Positions 24,735-37,745 of a DNA stretch of 64,000 nt are shown here, piece after piece. The notes beneath the pieces are model-generated. The model was not told where the DNA came from. It worked only from the letters and a program-made list of their open reading frames with translations, and ran no database searches. The number at the start of each line of letters is the position of its first letter. Position 1 is the stretch's first letter. This DNA is from Liolophura sinensis (Eukaryota > Mollusca > Polyplacophora > Chitonida > Chitonidae). The DNA lies in assembly GCF_032854445.1 (NCBI RefSeq), contig NC_088302.1:5639338-5703337 (forward strand). Direction: 5' to 3'. Made by a program: the position numbers and the translations under genes.

Positions 24735-25510
24735 GTTGCCAACTACTGTCCTAGATTTTCTTGGAACATTGACTCACAAGAGATGATGGAACTAATGTCG
24801 AACCTGACACTTAGATTATGTCCTTTGGGATGTGTTACATAACTAAGCACTGTTGTATATTTCCTTGGAAAATTGGCTCAGAAGAGACGTGGGAACTAAA
24901 TCGAACTTAACGCTTAGATTATGTCCTATGGGATGTGTTACATAACTAAGCACTGTTGTATATTTCCTTGGAACATCGACTCACAAGAGACGATGGAACT
25001 AGGTCGAACTTAACGCTTACATTATGTCCTATGGGATGTTTTACATCACTAATCACTGTCCTATATTTCCTTGGAACATCGACTTACAAGAGATGTTGGA
25101 ACTAGTATCTCTTTAGTAAAATCGAACTTGACGCTTTGATTATGTGCTGCGGAATGTGTTACATGACCTACCACTGTTCGTATATTTTCCTTGGAATATC
25201 GACTCACAAGAGATGGAATTAATGTCGAACTTGACGCTTTGATTATGTCTTATGTGATGTGTTATGACTAAGCACTGTCCTATATTTCCTTGGAACATCG
25301 ACTCATCAGAGATTTTCTGTCTTGTGAAATATTTTACTTAACCAATACCCTGTCCTGTATTTCCTTGAAACATTGCCTAAAAATATTTTCTGCCTTATAA
25401 AATGTGTTGTGTGTATACTATCTTATATTTAAATGGAACATTGACTTAAAATGGGTCCTATGCCTTCTGAAACATTTTACATGACCAATTACTGTCTTAT
25501 ATATTTCTTT
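24735..25510. repeat. Degenerate ~104-bp tandem repeat
   Basis: Seven or eight copies starting tttccttggaacatcgactc; starts at 24760, 24864, 24967, 25070, 25190, 25289, 25364. Later copies are shortened and more diverged. Confidence 0.8.
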
Positions 25511-26281
25511 TGACCTTTGAATCAAAAGATTCATTGGAACGTTCCTTAAGTAACTTACGTAGGCCTTACATAGAAACTAAAAGCCTAAATCTTACACACG
25601 TATTTTACAATCCAGAATTGATCGATATACAATTGTTGCATGCTCAATGCAAACAGGAGTGGAACATCATCTGTCATTTCAAGACTGGTGATGTACATCA
25701 GCTGTCATTAGTTGGCAAGTAATGATACATGATCTACTGTGAAGATACAGATCTGCCCGGAAGCTCTGTTGAGTTTCCTATTCACAATATTGACGTTCCT
25801 TTGACGTTGCTTGCCCTCAACCCTATCCAGAATTTGGTTTGACTTTTTTTATGTACATATATGATGACGCGAGTGTGCAGCTATGAAAGTGACACTGACA
25901 TTTCTATTTCCGATACGCTGTTAGGTGGAGATAAGAGCATGTACTGGTACTCAAAAAAATACTATAAAATAGATATTCGAGATGTAACAGAAAAATGCAT
26001 GGGAGATCAACATTTATATACTCACAATCCCTGGTTGGAACTCATCTTGTTTGCATGCTACATCATAATTTGTTTTCGGTCCATTATAAGGTACAGAACA
26101 CGCCACACCCTGTCCAACAATCACAAGACAAGAAACTTACGGTGGTAAAGATGATATAATACCGACGTTTATATCGTCCAGAAAATTTAAGACACTTTAT
26201 AATTTAGCATCGACGGGTAACGAAGAGTATAGCGTATTTAGCTTTCATCAACATATTCACCAAAAACAGCTGAACTATAAA
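25511..26281. other. Spacer, nothing recognised
   Basis: A 95-codon ORF at 25861-26148 has no family resemblance and no splice or start context. Confidence 0.5.
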
Positions 26282-26283
26282 TA

Positions 26284-27682
26284 AACTGACGGCCAAAAGA
26301 AACTCCGTGAGTTAAATTTAGCCAGCCTTTTCAGCAAATCAATACCAAACTATTGTAGGAAAACATTGTACGATGCATATTCCCATGTGCGGCAAGTGTC
26401 ATATACGCCCACACGATTTTGTTTTGAGACAACGATGAAAGCTGAATAATCACGTGACCCATGGATGGCCGTATCCATGGGAGCCACCCATGCCCACATT
26501 GCAAGGACCTTCGACTGCTCTCTTGTAACTGTGTCAAACTTGATGCAACGTTATAGGCAGACAGGGTACACATCGGACAGGCCAAGACCAGACAGGCTTA
26601 GGGTAACTACGACTAGAGAAGACAGGTACCTGCGCACCTTACACCCTGAGGAACCGCTTTCTGACAGTGATGTCATCGTCATTCAATGCCTTAGGTCACC
26701 GGGTCAGTCGGCAGACCCTGTCCGGGAGACTCATGGCTCACGGAATTAGGGCAGTTGTTGACAGCCGAACAGTCGTCGCCAGAGGTTTCGATGGGCTCGA
26801 ATTGTGCGCCGTTGGCAGTGACATGATTGGCAACGTGTTATTTTCACGGATGCCTGTTCCGAGCTGATTATAGACAGCGAGTTTACCGTCGAAGAGGCGA
26901 AGGAACGGCTGCATCATGCGTCCAGGAGGTGGTACCGTTTGGTGGCGGCAGCGTGATGGTGTTGGGGTGGGATTTGTGGAGAGGACGGGCTCCACTGGTC
27001 ATCATCTACGGGAACCTAACAGCTCAAAGTCACGTGAATGAAATTCTACGTCCTGTAGTCCTGCCATTCCTTCAACAGCAGTCACGTGGTGTCCTGTAAC
27101 AGCAAGACAACGTCAGACCCCATACAGGTCGAGTTGTGCAGAACTTTCTGGACGCCAACGACGTCAACGTCTTGCCCTGGCCTGCATGTTCCCCATATAT
27201 GTCTCCCATAGAACACCTTTGAGATATCATGGGTCGTCGAGTAAGACAATGGCCACACCTTGCAGCCAACGGACAAAAGAAGTGGCATTCGCTTTCCAAG
27301 ATGAATGGCAACGAATCCCACGTCATCTCATCAGACGACTGACTTTTTCTATGCGTCGGAGAGTTTTTATATGCATGGAATCAAGGGGTGGCCACACGCG
27401 ATATTGATTGATTTTGATATTGACTGATTTTAAAAATAATCAACTTTTGGTATACTCTGCCAGTTGTTAACCAAGATGGAATGGCTATTTTTCTTCTCCT
27501 GCTCTGTTTGTTCACTTGCAAAATGATTTGAGGGCTGCCTTGCCCGTTCTTACTCAAGACTTTCAATATCTAAGGTCATTGGCCTATTCAATATGTTGAA
27601 CTTCAGTCATCCTTTTTTTTTTTTTGCTTTGGGCATATAAATTGATTTGAACTCTTTGTAAAGTTTCTGTTGGCGGTCAGTT
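26284..27682 (+). mobile_element. Tc1/mariner-type DNA transposon, dead copy
   Basis: 1.4 kb flanked by TA dinucleotides (26282-26283 and 27683-27684). Terminal inverted repeats of about 25 bp: left AACTGACGGCCAAAAGAAAC; the right end read in reverse differs at a few places. The transposase on + is broken into several frames. N-terminal helix-turn-helix: GATHAHIARTFDCSLVTVSN. C-terminal part: WDLWRGRAPLVIIYGNLTAQ, QQDN, RPHTGRV, SPYMSPIEH. Thirty-four residues separate the second Asp (QQDN) from the Glu (SPIEH), the DD34E spacing of Tc1. Stops lie before QQDN and after EHL, and the first catalytic region is frameshifted. Confidence 0.88.
26465..27330 (+). pseudogene. Tc1 transposase pseudogene
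   Basis: Remnant of the transposase inside the element. Frames change around 26650-26750 and 26850-26950, and in-frame stops occur near 27098 and 27221. Not able to make an active enzyme. Confidence 0.8.
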
Positions 27683-27684
27683 TA

Positions 27685-28809
27685 CTACCCTGATGAAAAG
27701 GTTTCTAAATATTAAAGATTACATTTATTATTTATATAAAGGTGAAATGTCAGGATCTCCTTCACTGATAAAAGTGCTACCACACTGGCTAGAGTTAGAT
27801 ATTACTTTTATTATTATACACCTCAACGCCATGACGTCACAAAGAAGCATTTTGTTTTATGACGTTCCAATCCGAGATTAGCTGAATGACGTCATAATAC
27901 AAGTTCAGTCAGCTTTAAAGTGCCACTGTGGTCAGAATACAAATTGTGTAGAAATATTACAATGCTATGAAAGAAATCCTACGGAGTAAGCCTAACACTA
28001 TGTTTCAATAGGATTTTGATGAATAACACTATTTAACCCATATTACTAATGATTCCTTGAAAAACAAAATCTTCGGCTGTGTCCGTAAAGTTTTCCTGAT
28101 GTGACGTGATAATATTCCCTGTATGACGTCGAATCAGGTGGATGTGACGTTGAGTAAGACATTTATGCTGAGATGACGACCAGAGCGTTTGAAAGGGCAG
28201 CGTCATGTGTGTCAGCGATTGATGATGTCATGTGTTCGTGGGTGACGTCACACCTGGCAAAGTTTCCGTATAATTTGACGAAACGTACACTATCGGTTTT
28301 AATTCACTGCAATATCGGTTTTAATTCACTGCACTATTTTCACAATTTAGGAAAGCAATTCAGACTATCCTAGTCTTTGTCAATTCACCTTGTTTTTAAG
28401 ACACGGATGATTAGACACCACAGTAGCTCTTTACATTTCTTACGTAACGCAACAAGAAACAAAGTTATACAAGATATCACGTGTGACATCACGCTATATA
28501 AAACATTGCTGAAACTTGTTCAAATGAACAAAATACACGATATCGTCAAAATATAAATAATAAATAGAATATTTCCCAGTGAAAGTGAATATCATAAATA
28601 TTTTTCGAGTGAGAGATGAAAATAATAAGCCACGAGACGTGAAGCTACATTCATGTTTCGGAATTATTTAAAAAACATGTAGAGAGACATAGGATTACAT
28701 AAGCTTAACCTTAGTTCTTGATGGTGAAAAAAGGTCTCCTCATCGTTTGGAGAAAATAGAAAAACATGATGAATGCATCCTGCTAAGTTTCATAACAAAC
28801 AATATTTTC
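27685..28809. other. Spacer with several TGACGTCA-like sites
   Basis: No gene seen. tgacgtca or close variants occur near 27832, 27886 and 28242, so the density is above chance. Confidence 0.4.
28283..28335. repeat. 22-bp direct duplication
   Basis: atcggttttaattcactgca occurs twice in a row. Confidence 0.7.
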
Positions 28810-28816
28810 CCCTCTC

Positions 28817-29169
28817 TTATGGAAGCCGGTTAAGCCCTTCATTGTACCATCGTACTATCGTTCCATCACCCGTCGATGACACGAAGCGGTGGCACGGTGA
28901 TGCAAAGCGATGACACGGTGATGAAACGATGGTACGCAGCCTCGAAGCGATGACAAGATAGCACGAAGTGATGGCACGATGGCACGAAGTGATGAAACGA
29001 TGGTACGCATCCTCGAAGCGATGACAAGAGAACGAAGTGATGGCGCGATGGCACGAAGTGATGACACAATGCTAGCGTCGCTTGCATCATCGTGCCATCG
29101 CTTCGAGCCTTCGCCGGGCAATGCAACGATGATACGATGGTACAATGATGCCCTTTTCCGGCTTCCATG
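28817..29169. mobile_element. Foldback/MITE-like element with internal short repeats
   Basis: About 46-bp terminal inverted repeats: left 28819-28864 starts ATGGAAGCCGG, and right 29122-29168 ends CCGGCTTCCAT. Arm-to-arm similarity continues through CATTGTACCATCGTA. CCCTCTC lies on both sides (28810-28816 and 29170-29176), a possible target duplication. The interior is degenerate repeats of CGAAGCGATG and GGCACGATG. Confidence 0.7.
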
Positions 29170-29638
29170 CCCTCTCGATTGAATATAGCTATGATTCTCG
29201 CATGCAAAATACAGCAAACCGTTGACTGGTTATCCAATGTAACCCGATGCATTATTGCAGCCTTCACAGCATATACTGATGATCAATATTAACGTTGCTT
29301 GTAATATTTGACAACACATTATAACGAGCGGGTACACGTGGTAATCTATGCATGTTTACGTCCTGTTGGCTTGGTTTTAGAGTAACTGAATACCTTCAAC
29401 TTAAAATCACCGGCTATGTGTATGTTGTTGACAATGGGTATACAGAGATGTGGGCTGCAGATCTGAAATGTGTGCAACAGAATGCAACAAAAATCGACCC
29501 TGACAACTCAGATCTATGAATGATACGAGGTGTCGGGTAGCGTGTGGTGTGCGACATGTAGTGACTGTTAGCCTAACTAGACTGTACAGATGTTGTTGTA
29601 CAGATGGTGTGTAATATGCATGGATGTTTGGAATGAAT

Positions 29639-29768
29639 ATATTTATTTATTTATTTATTTATTTACTTGATTGTCGCCGTACTGCATAATATTTGACTGC
29701 AGCCACCAATATGTTGGAAGGAAACCGTGCAGATCCCTAGGGAAGCCCGTGACCATTTGCGGGTTGGA
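29639..29768 (-). mobile_element. SINE family A fragment, old
   Basis: Long TTTA run, then ttgtcgccgtactgcataat, ggaaggaaaccgtgcaga and cgtgaccatttgcgggttg; many small deletions. Confidence 0.6.
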
Positions 29769-29859
29769 ATGAATTGAAGTTGCTACATTTTCACTGAGAT
29801 TCAAGGAAATGAAATACTTCTGTGGCTTGTATATCATAATAATATAATAATGAATACTC

Positions 29860-30195
29860 ATGCAACCTCATTGGTGAAGTTCTATACTTGTTCTATAAAT
29901 GTCCATTTACTATTACACAACCTCACTAATAAAACCCTATGTTTATCTGTCAGTCAGTCACCCTACAGTCCGTCCGACAGAAATGAAAAACAATCTCATT
30001 GGTAATGTTCTAAAGAACCCTAACTGCCCGTCAACGGGTTTGAAATTGCCAACTCATTGGTAAATTTAAATGAGAACCTAATTATCCGTCCAGCAGAAAT
30101 TAAACAGAACCTCAGTGGTTGAGCGTTGTGAGAACTAAGTCCAACTGCCATCTACGGGTTTGAACGTACAATCACTTTGTACACGTAGAAACTTC
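29860..30195. repeat. Degenerate ~75-bp tandem repeat
   Basis: Related units with aacctcattggtgaagttct, atctcattggtaatgttct, caactcattggtaaat and ccgtc(a/c)a(a/g)cgg. Confidence 0.5.
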
Positions 30196-30599
30196 CTGCA
30201 AATTGGTCAACAGGATGTCCGCTACACACTGATAACAAATGTTTACTTTTTCTCTGATATCTTGATGTTACAATTGCTTCCACAAGAAAGTAACGACAGG
30301 TAACGTTGTCAGGGAAAGGTGTGAGTGGACATAGGGCGTGGGAGATCCATCTATATACAGGGAGGTTACACGAATAACAATTACCAGATCAAAGTTTATC
30401 CGAAGGCAAAACTAATATCCCTTTGCCGTGTGTTTATCTCATGCCTGGATGATCATATGACTCATATTAATACCTGATTGTTCTCTCTACAGTATTCAAA
30501 ACCATTTCCCTTGCATGGCCAATGAAAGTGAAGTACATTTACTGCTAAATGGCAGCTTAGTCCATTCTTCATAACCAACTTGTCCACATATTTAACACT

Positions 30600-33500
30600 G
30601 TACCATAAATAACCGCATTGCCCATGCTGTTTGTACCATACATAACCGCCTTGCCCGTATTTCCTGTATCATACATACCCTTCTTTCCAATACTTCCCGT
30701 ACCATACATAACCGCCATGCCCATACATCCTGTGCCATACACTGCCGCCTTGCCCATACTTCCTGTATCATACATAACCGTCTTTCCCATACTTCCCGAA
30801 CCATACTTAACCACCTTGCCCATACTTCCAGTACCATGCATTGCTGCTTTTCCCATACGTCCTGTACCATACATAGCCGCATTGTCCACGCTCTTTGTAC
30901 CACATATAGCCGCCTTGCCCATAGATTCTGTAGCATATATAGCCGTCTTGCCCATACTTCTTGTATCATACATAGCCTCCTTGTACATACTTTTAGCACC
31001 ATACACAGCCGTCTTGCCCACACTTCTGGTACCATATATAACCGTCTTACCCATACTTTCTGTACCATATATAGCCGTCTTGCCCATACTTGTCATACAC
31101 AGCCACCTTGCCCATTCTTCCTGTACCATACATAGCCGCCTTGCCTGTACTTCCTGTACCATACATTACCACCTTGCCCATATTTCCTGTATCATACACA
31201 GCCACCTTGCCCATACTTCCTGTATCATACACAGCCGCCTTGCCCATACTTCCTGTATCATACACAGCCACCTTGCCCATACTTCCTGTACCATACATAA
31301 CCACCTTGCCCATACTTTCAGTGCCATACATAACCATCTTGCCCATACTTCCAGAATCATACATAACCGACAGTACTTACAGTACTATACATTGTCGCCT
31401 TGTTCACATTTTCAGCGCCACACATATCTGCATGCATGACTTGTCCATACTTCCAGTATCATACACAGTCACCTTCCTCTACCATACATAACCATCTTGC
31501 TCATACGTCCAGTATCATACACAGTCACCTTCCTCTATCATACATAACCATCTTGCTCATACGTCCTGTACCATACACAGTCACCTTCCTCTATCATACA
31601 TAACCATCTTGCTCATACGTCCTGTACCATACACAGTCACCTTCCTCTATCATACATAACCATCTTGCTCATACGTCCTGTACCATACACAGTCACCTTC
31701 CTCTATCATACATAACCATCTTGCTCATACGTCCTGTACCATACACAGTCACCTTCCTCTATCATACATAACCATCTTGCTCATACGTCCTGTATCATAC
31801 ATAACCATCTTGCCCATACTTCCTCCAACATACATTACCACCTTGCCTATACTTTGTGTACCATACATAACCATCTTGCCCATACTTCCTGTATCATATC
31901 CGCCTTGCCCATACTTTCAGTACCATACATAGCCGCCTTGCCTGTACTTCATGTACTATACATAAACACCTTGCCCATACTTCCTGTACCATACATAGCC
32001 TCCGTGTCCATACTTCCTGTACCATACATAGCCTCCGTGTCCATACTTCCTGTACCATACATAGCCTCCGTGTCCATACTTCCTGTACCATACATAGCCT
32101 CCGTGTCCATACTTCCTGTACCATACATAGCCTCCGTGTCCATACTTCCTGTGCCATACATTGCCTCCGTGTCCATACTTCCTGTACCATACATAGCCTC
32201 CGTGTCCATACTTCCTGTACCATACATAGCCTCCGTGTCCATACTTCCTGTGCCATACATAACCATCTTGCCCATACTTTCAGTGCCATACATAACCATC
32301 TTGCCCATACTTCCAGAATCATACATAACCGACAGTACTTACAGTACTATACATATCCGCCTTTCCCATACTATCTGTACTATACACAACCATCTTGCCA
32401 ATACTTCCAGTGGTATACATAGCCGCGTTGTCCATACTTCCAGTACCATACATAACCATCTTGCCCACACTTCCTGTACCATACATAGCCGCCTTACCCA
32501 TACATTTTGTACCAGACGTAACCGTCTTACCCATACTCCCTGTACCATATATAACCATCTTGGCCATACTTCCAGTGGCATGCATGACTGCTCTTCGAGC
32601 ACTTTCAGTACCATACAAACTGCCTTGTCCAAACTTCCGGTACCATATATAGCCACCTTGACCCTACTTCCAGTATCACACACATAACCGCCTCGCCCAT
32701 ACTTCCTGCACCATACGTAACCGCCTTACCCATGCTTCCAGTACAATACAAAGCAGCCTCACTCATACTTCCTGTACCATGCACAGACGCCTTGCTTAAA
32801 GTAATCATACACAGCCGGTTTGCCCATTCTTCCTGTACCATATATAACCACCTTGCCCATACTTTCAGTGCCATACACAGTCACCTTGCCCATCCTTCCT
32901 GTACCATATATAACCACCTTGCCCATACTTTCAGTGCCATACACAGTCACCTTACCCATTCTTCCTGTACCATACATAACCACCTCGCTCAAGCTTCCAG
33001 TACCATACATTACCGCCTTGTTCATACATACAGTATCATACATAACCACCCGTCCATACTCCCTGTACCATACAAAACCGTTTTATTCATACTTCCAGTA
33101 CTATACCTAGTATCATACACAGTCACATTGCCCATACATCCAGTACTATACACAGTCACCTTGCCCATACTTCCTGTATCATACACAGTCACATTGCCCA
33201 TACATCCAGTACTATACACATCCACCTTGCCCATACTTCCTGTATCATACACAGTCACATTGCCCATACATCCAGTACTATACACAGTCACCTTGCCCAT
33301 ACTTAGTGTATCATGCACAGTCACATTGCCCATACATCCAGTACTATACACATCCACCTTGCCCATACTTAGTGTATCATGCACAGTCACATTGCCCATA
33401 CATCCAGTACTATACACAGCCACCTTGCCCATACTTCCAGTACCATACACAGTCACATTGCCCATACATCCAGTACTATACACATCCACCTTGCCCATAC

Positions 33501-33795
33501 TTCCTGTATCATACACAGTCACATTGCCCATACATCCAGTACTATACACAGCCACCTTGCCCATACTTCCTGTATCATACATAACCATCTTGCCCATACT
33601 TCCTGTATCATACACAGTCACATTGCCCATACATCCAGTACTATACACAGCCATCTTGCCCATACTTCCAGTACCATACACAGTCACATTGCCCATACAT
33701 CCAGTACTATACACAGCCATCTTGCCCATACTTCCTGTATCATACATAACCATCTTGCCCATACTTCCTGTATCATACATAATCGTCTTGACAAT
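30600..33795. repeat. 3.2-kb array with a 33-bp unit
   Basis: About 95 units of ttgcccatacttcctgtacc then atacatagccgcc. Sub-blocks: 56-bp repeats at 31500-31800, eight near-identical 33-bp copies at 31985-32260, and 66-bp dimers at 33110-33745. The 33-bp period keeps both strands open: 11-residue LPILPVPYIAA on + and GTGSMGKVVMY on -, giving ORFs up to 360 codons. No splice sites, signal peptide or known domain, so judged non-coding. Confidence 0.95.
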
Positions 33796-34087
33796 ACTGT
33801 CCATTAATAGTTGATGTTAAGATAATCGGGAATAACCTAGTAATATTTACAAGATACGGTAAATAAAGGAATCGGGCGTTTGAACATCGATGACAGCCCT
33901 TATCTGTAGTAGGCTTACGTGCTTTCTGCTAATGACTAGATGACGAAGTTCGTTTAAAACAGAATACACTAGCAGTGTTATCTCTGATGCTATACGTCCG
34001 TTTAGCTACAAGAATAAATATGGTTATTACCTGTGGACTGGGTGGCTGAATCCTTATTGATTGACTGTTGACTGTCTGCTTTCTGTG

Positions 34088-34140
34088 TGTGGGTGTGTGT
34101 GTGTGTGGGGGGGGGGGGGTAGGGTGGGGGGGGGGGGGGT
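34088..34140. repeat. GT and poly-G simple repeat
   Basis: gtgtgtgtgtgtg followed by two runs of nine or more G. Confidence 0.95.
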
Positions 34141-34439
34141 TACAGCCGTTTTAACACTGTGCCTTTCATACATCCTGTTTCATTATTGGCTATGACCCAA
34201 GATATATGCTTACAACACGCGAACTGGTTAAAGCTATAGACTATACACAGAGATACTGAAGCTATGAACTGAATTAAAATGCATGGACTGATTTACTGAT
34301 TGCTTAACTGACTGGTTGATTGGTTGAATACATTAGTGAACCTATGACTGGTTGCATGATTGGTCCACTGTTTTCTTTATAAAGCGGTTTGTGAATAGTT
34401 GGATATGAGGACTTGCATAAGCCTACATAGCCCTTCATT

Positions 34440-34530
34440 GTACATACGTACGTACGTGTATGTATGTACGTACGTACCCACCTACCTACCTACCTACCTA
34501 CATACATACATACATACATACATACATAGC
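34440..34530. repeat. Tetranucleotide repeats ACGT, ACCT, ACAT
   Basis: Successive blocks of tacgtacgtacg, cctacctaccta and catacatacata, suggesting one array changing by substitution. Confidence 0.95.
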
Positions 34531-34764
34531 TGACCAGATGTCGCAGTATAAGGGTTCGCGTGAGATATGCACTTTTACCCAAAGCTTCGTGTCAGCTGTT
34601 GTATATGTCAGGCAATACTGGTAATGACGCCAGTCCAACTTTTAAATAATCTTAAATAATCCTCATGATAAAAGCTATACACCTATAAACACTTAAATTT
34701 CCCTTTGATAGTTGTGTTTCTTGATTCTTAGCTACCCACCTGAGTAAGGAAATACGGTGGACGA

Positions 34765-34870
34765 ACGAAAGGCCCGCCGGAAAAAAAAAACCGCCGGACA
34801 AAAGCCCCACAGGACAAAAGACTCGCGGACAAAAGCCCCTCCGGGCAAATGCCTCGCCGAACAAAAGCTT
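34765..34870. repeat. 16-bp iterated motif GGACAAAAGCCCC
   Basis: About six units of cggacaaaagcccctc or variants after gcccgccgg and a poly-A run. Similar in design to the subterminal repeats at 48959-49047. Confidence 0.7.
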
Positions 34871-36300
34871 TTCGATCAGTATTAAGTGTATATGGTGAAT
34901 GACATACGCTGATTTCGGATTTCCGAATATAGTATATAATATATAAATTATATTTTACAGAATATAATTATGATATAATGGTTCTGATTTAACGTTAATA
35001 TCACTGATTTCGTTTCATCTATTGCTTCTTTTACCGCTAAATATCAGAATGCCCAAGGGTACATGGAGGATGTTGTCGTATTTCATGTAACATACATCTT
35101 TGCTGGCCTTTGTCAACACATGTATAGGCAATATGAGAGTAGGATTATCAAACATTCTGTTCAACCTGATATATTTGCTTATCCACGGAAATGAAAACAA
35201 AAGCTTAATGATAACTATGATTTAATATACATTTATGTAGTAATTCCAATGATTAATGCCTTTTCTGCTCTGCACCATTTTGTCATAACAAACATTCATA
35301 TCCAAAATGAAAAGCATTTGAAGTTAATTTTGAAGAGGCGTTTCATTTGGGAATCAACTGACAGCACCTGTCTGAAACACGATATGGGCCTACGTGTCTG
35401 CGAGTCGGTTGGCATTTTCTAATAACAGTCGGAAAACATTTATGCTCCGTTCGTTATGACAATAGCAATTTGAAGAGCCATGGTGGAAATAGTACAGGTA
35501 CATGTAATTGCATGTTCAAACATCTATCTGCAGCTGCTCTGTACAAGCATCCGTATATGTTTGCTGTACTGTTGTTACAAGGACAAGCACGTGTATGTGT
35601 CACGGGGGACTACTCTTGCAGCATTTGTTCATAGTTCTGTTGTAAGAAAGCTTGCTCGGGCGTTCTCCCCTTTTCGTCCTGTTCGTTCTTGCTTAAAGCC
35701 GGGGACACACTAGACGGATTTTTTTCGCTCATACAGAGTATGAGTAAGTGAAATATGGTGTGCATATCTACATGTACATGTGATGTGCGGAGAAACTGCT
35801 TGTAGACCCCTTACCAATACATTATTTTGAGCAAGGACCACAAGTAAGAATATGTTTTACCGTACCAATGTTCTTAGTGAACATTTCATCACTTCAAATG
35901 AATGTACCAAAACCACAGGAGTCGACATAGATGTAAGACTTTTCTTTGTTGAGCATACACGATTTGTAACAGATGTTTTATATACATAACACATGTATTA
36001 GAATATATAAATATATTGTGGTTGTTAGTTGGATATACATACAGATTATTATTATTATTAGAGACTGTATGATCCGCGACGATGCATCAGTTGGAGTAGT
36101 CTGAAGTATGTCTGTCGTATCAGCCGAGCACGACGAGTTCATTTCAGAGGATACATATACGAACTGCATGGAAATACAGAAGATGCCTCTGTCACGTGGG
36201 TAATCTGTCTGAGGTGTATCTAGGATATATAAATTTTAATGTCAGGAGTAGTAAGTTTGTCTAAGTCCTGAACAGATTTATTAAGTATTAAATTCCCTGC
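34871..36300. other. AT-rich spacer
   Basis: No gene recognised; contains the solo MITE end at 35694 and an ATT microsatellite near 36046. Confidence 0.5.
35694..35730 (+). repeat. Solo end of the 51-300 MITE-like element
   Basis: taaagccggggacacac, then tagacggattttttt: near-identical to 51-83. No matching inverted partner nearby. Confidence 0.5.
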
Positions 36301-36309
36301 CAATGGCTG

Positions 36310-37745
36310 ATATAGGAAGGATGGAAGATCTGGTCAGCTACCTTTGCTAGGCCAGCCAGAATTACAGACCTGTCAGTGATGGAGGATAGAAGATCTGGTC
36401 AGCTACTTTTGCTAAGCCAGCCAGACTTACAGACCTGTCAGTGATGGAGGATAGAAGATCTGGTCAGCCACCTTTGCTAGGCCAGCTAGACTTACAGGCC
36501 TGTCAGTGATGGAGGATAGAAGATCTGGTCAGCTACTTTTGCTAGGCCAGCCAGACTTACAAACCTGTCAGTGGTGGAGGATAGAAGATCTGGTCAGATA
36601 CTTTTGCTAGGCCAGCCAGACTTACAGGCCTGTCAGTGATGGAGGATAGAAGATCTGGTCAGCTACTTTTGCTAGGCCAGCCAGACTTACAAACCTGTCA
36701 GTGGTGGAGGATAGAAGATCTGGTCAGCTACGTTTGCTACTCCAGCCAGGCTTACAGACCTGTCAGTGATGGAGGATAGAAGATCTGGTCAGCCACCTTT
36801 GCTAGGCCAGCTAGACTTACAGGCCTGTCAGTGATGGAGGATAGAAGATCTGGTCAGCTACCTTTGCTAGGCCAGCTAGACTTACAGGCCTGTCAGTGAT
36901 GGAGGATAGAAGATCTGGTCAGCTACCTTTGCTAGGCCAGCTAGACTTACAGGCCTGTCAGTGATGGAGGATAGAAGATCTGGTCAGCTACCTTTGCTAG
37001 GCCAGCTAGACTTACAGGCCTGTTAGTGATGGAGGATAGAAGATCTGGTCAGCTACCTTTGCTAGGCCAGCCAGACTTACAGGCCTGTTAGTGATGGAGG
37101 ATAGAAGATCTGGTCAGCTACCTTTGCTACTCCAGCCAGGCTTACAGACCTGTCAGTGATGGAGGATAGAAGATCTGGTCAGCTACCTTTGCTAGGCCAG
37201 CCAGACTTACAGGCCTGTCAGTGATGGAGGATAGAAGATCTGGTCAGCTACCTTTGCTAGGCCAGCTAGACTTACAGGCCTGTTAGTGATGGAGGATAGA
37301 AGATCTGGTCAGCTACCTTTGCTAGGCCAGCTAGACTTACAGGCCTGTCAGTGATGGAGGATAGAAGACCTGGTCAGCCACCTTTGCTACTCCAGCCAGA
37401 CTTACAGACCTGTCAGTGATGGAGGATAGAAGATCTGGTCAGCTACCTTTGCTAGGCCAGCCAGACTTACAGGCCTGTCAGTGATGGAGGATAGAAGATC
37501 TGGTCAGCTACCTTTGCTAGGCCAGCTAGACTTACAGGCCTGTTAGTGATGGAGGATAGAAGATCTGGTCAGCTACCTTTGCTAGGCCAGCCAGACTTAC
37601 AGACCTGTCAGTGATGGAGGATAGAAGATCTGGTCAGATACCTTTGCTAGGCCAGCCAGACTTACAGGCCTGTCACTGATGGAGGGTAGAAGATCTGGTC
37701 AGCTACCTTTGCTACTCCAGCCAAACTTACAGGCCTGTCAGTGAT
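36310..37745. repeat. 1.4-kb array with a 65-bp unit
   Basis: About 22 copies of gatggaggatagaagatctg, gtcagctacctttgctaggc, cagctagacttacaggcctg, tcagt. Variants (ctccagccagg, gtggtgg) recur in patterns, which points to block duplications. Confidence 0.95.

Noticed and set aside
25861-26148. 95-codon ORF
   Set aside because: No similarity to any family I know, no upstream promoter or splice sites, base composition like its surroundings.
30618-33814. Long ORFs (up to 360 codons) on both strands as genes
   Set aside because: They are the 33-bp array read in frame. No start context, domain or splice evidence, and both strands are open equally.
36310-37745. CRISPR array
   Set aside because: Units are contiguous 65-bp repeats with no unique spacers, in a eukaryotic genome.
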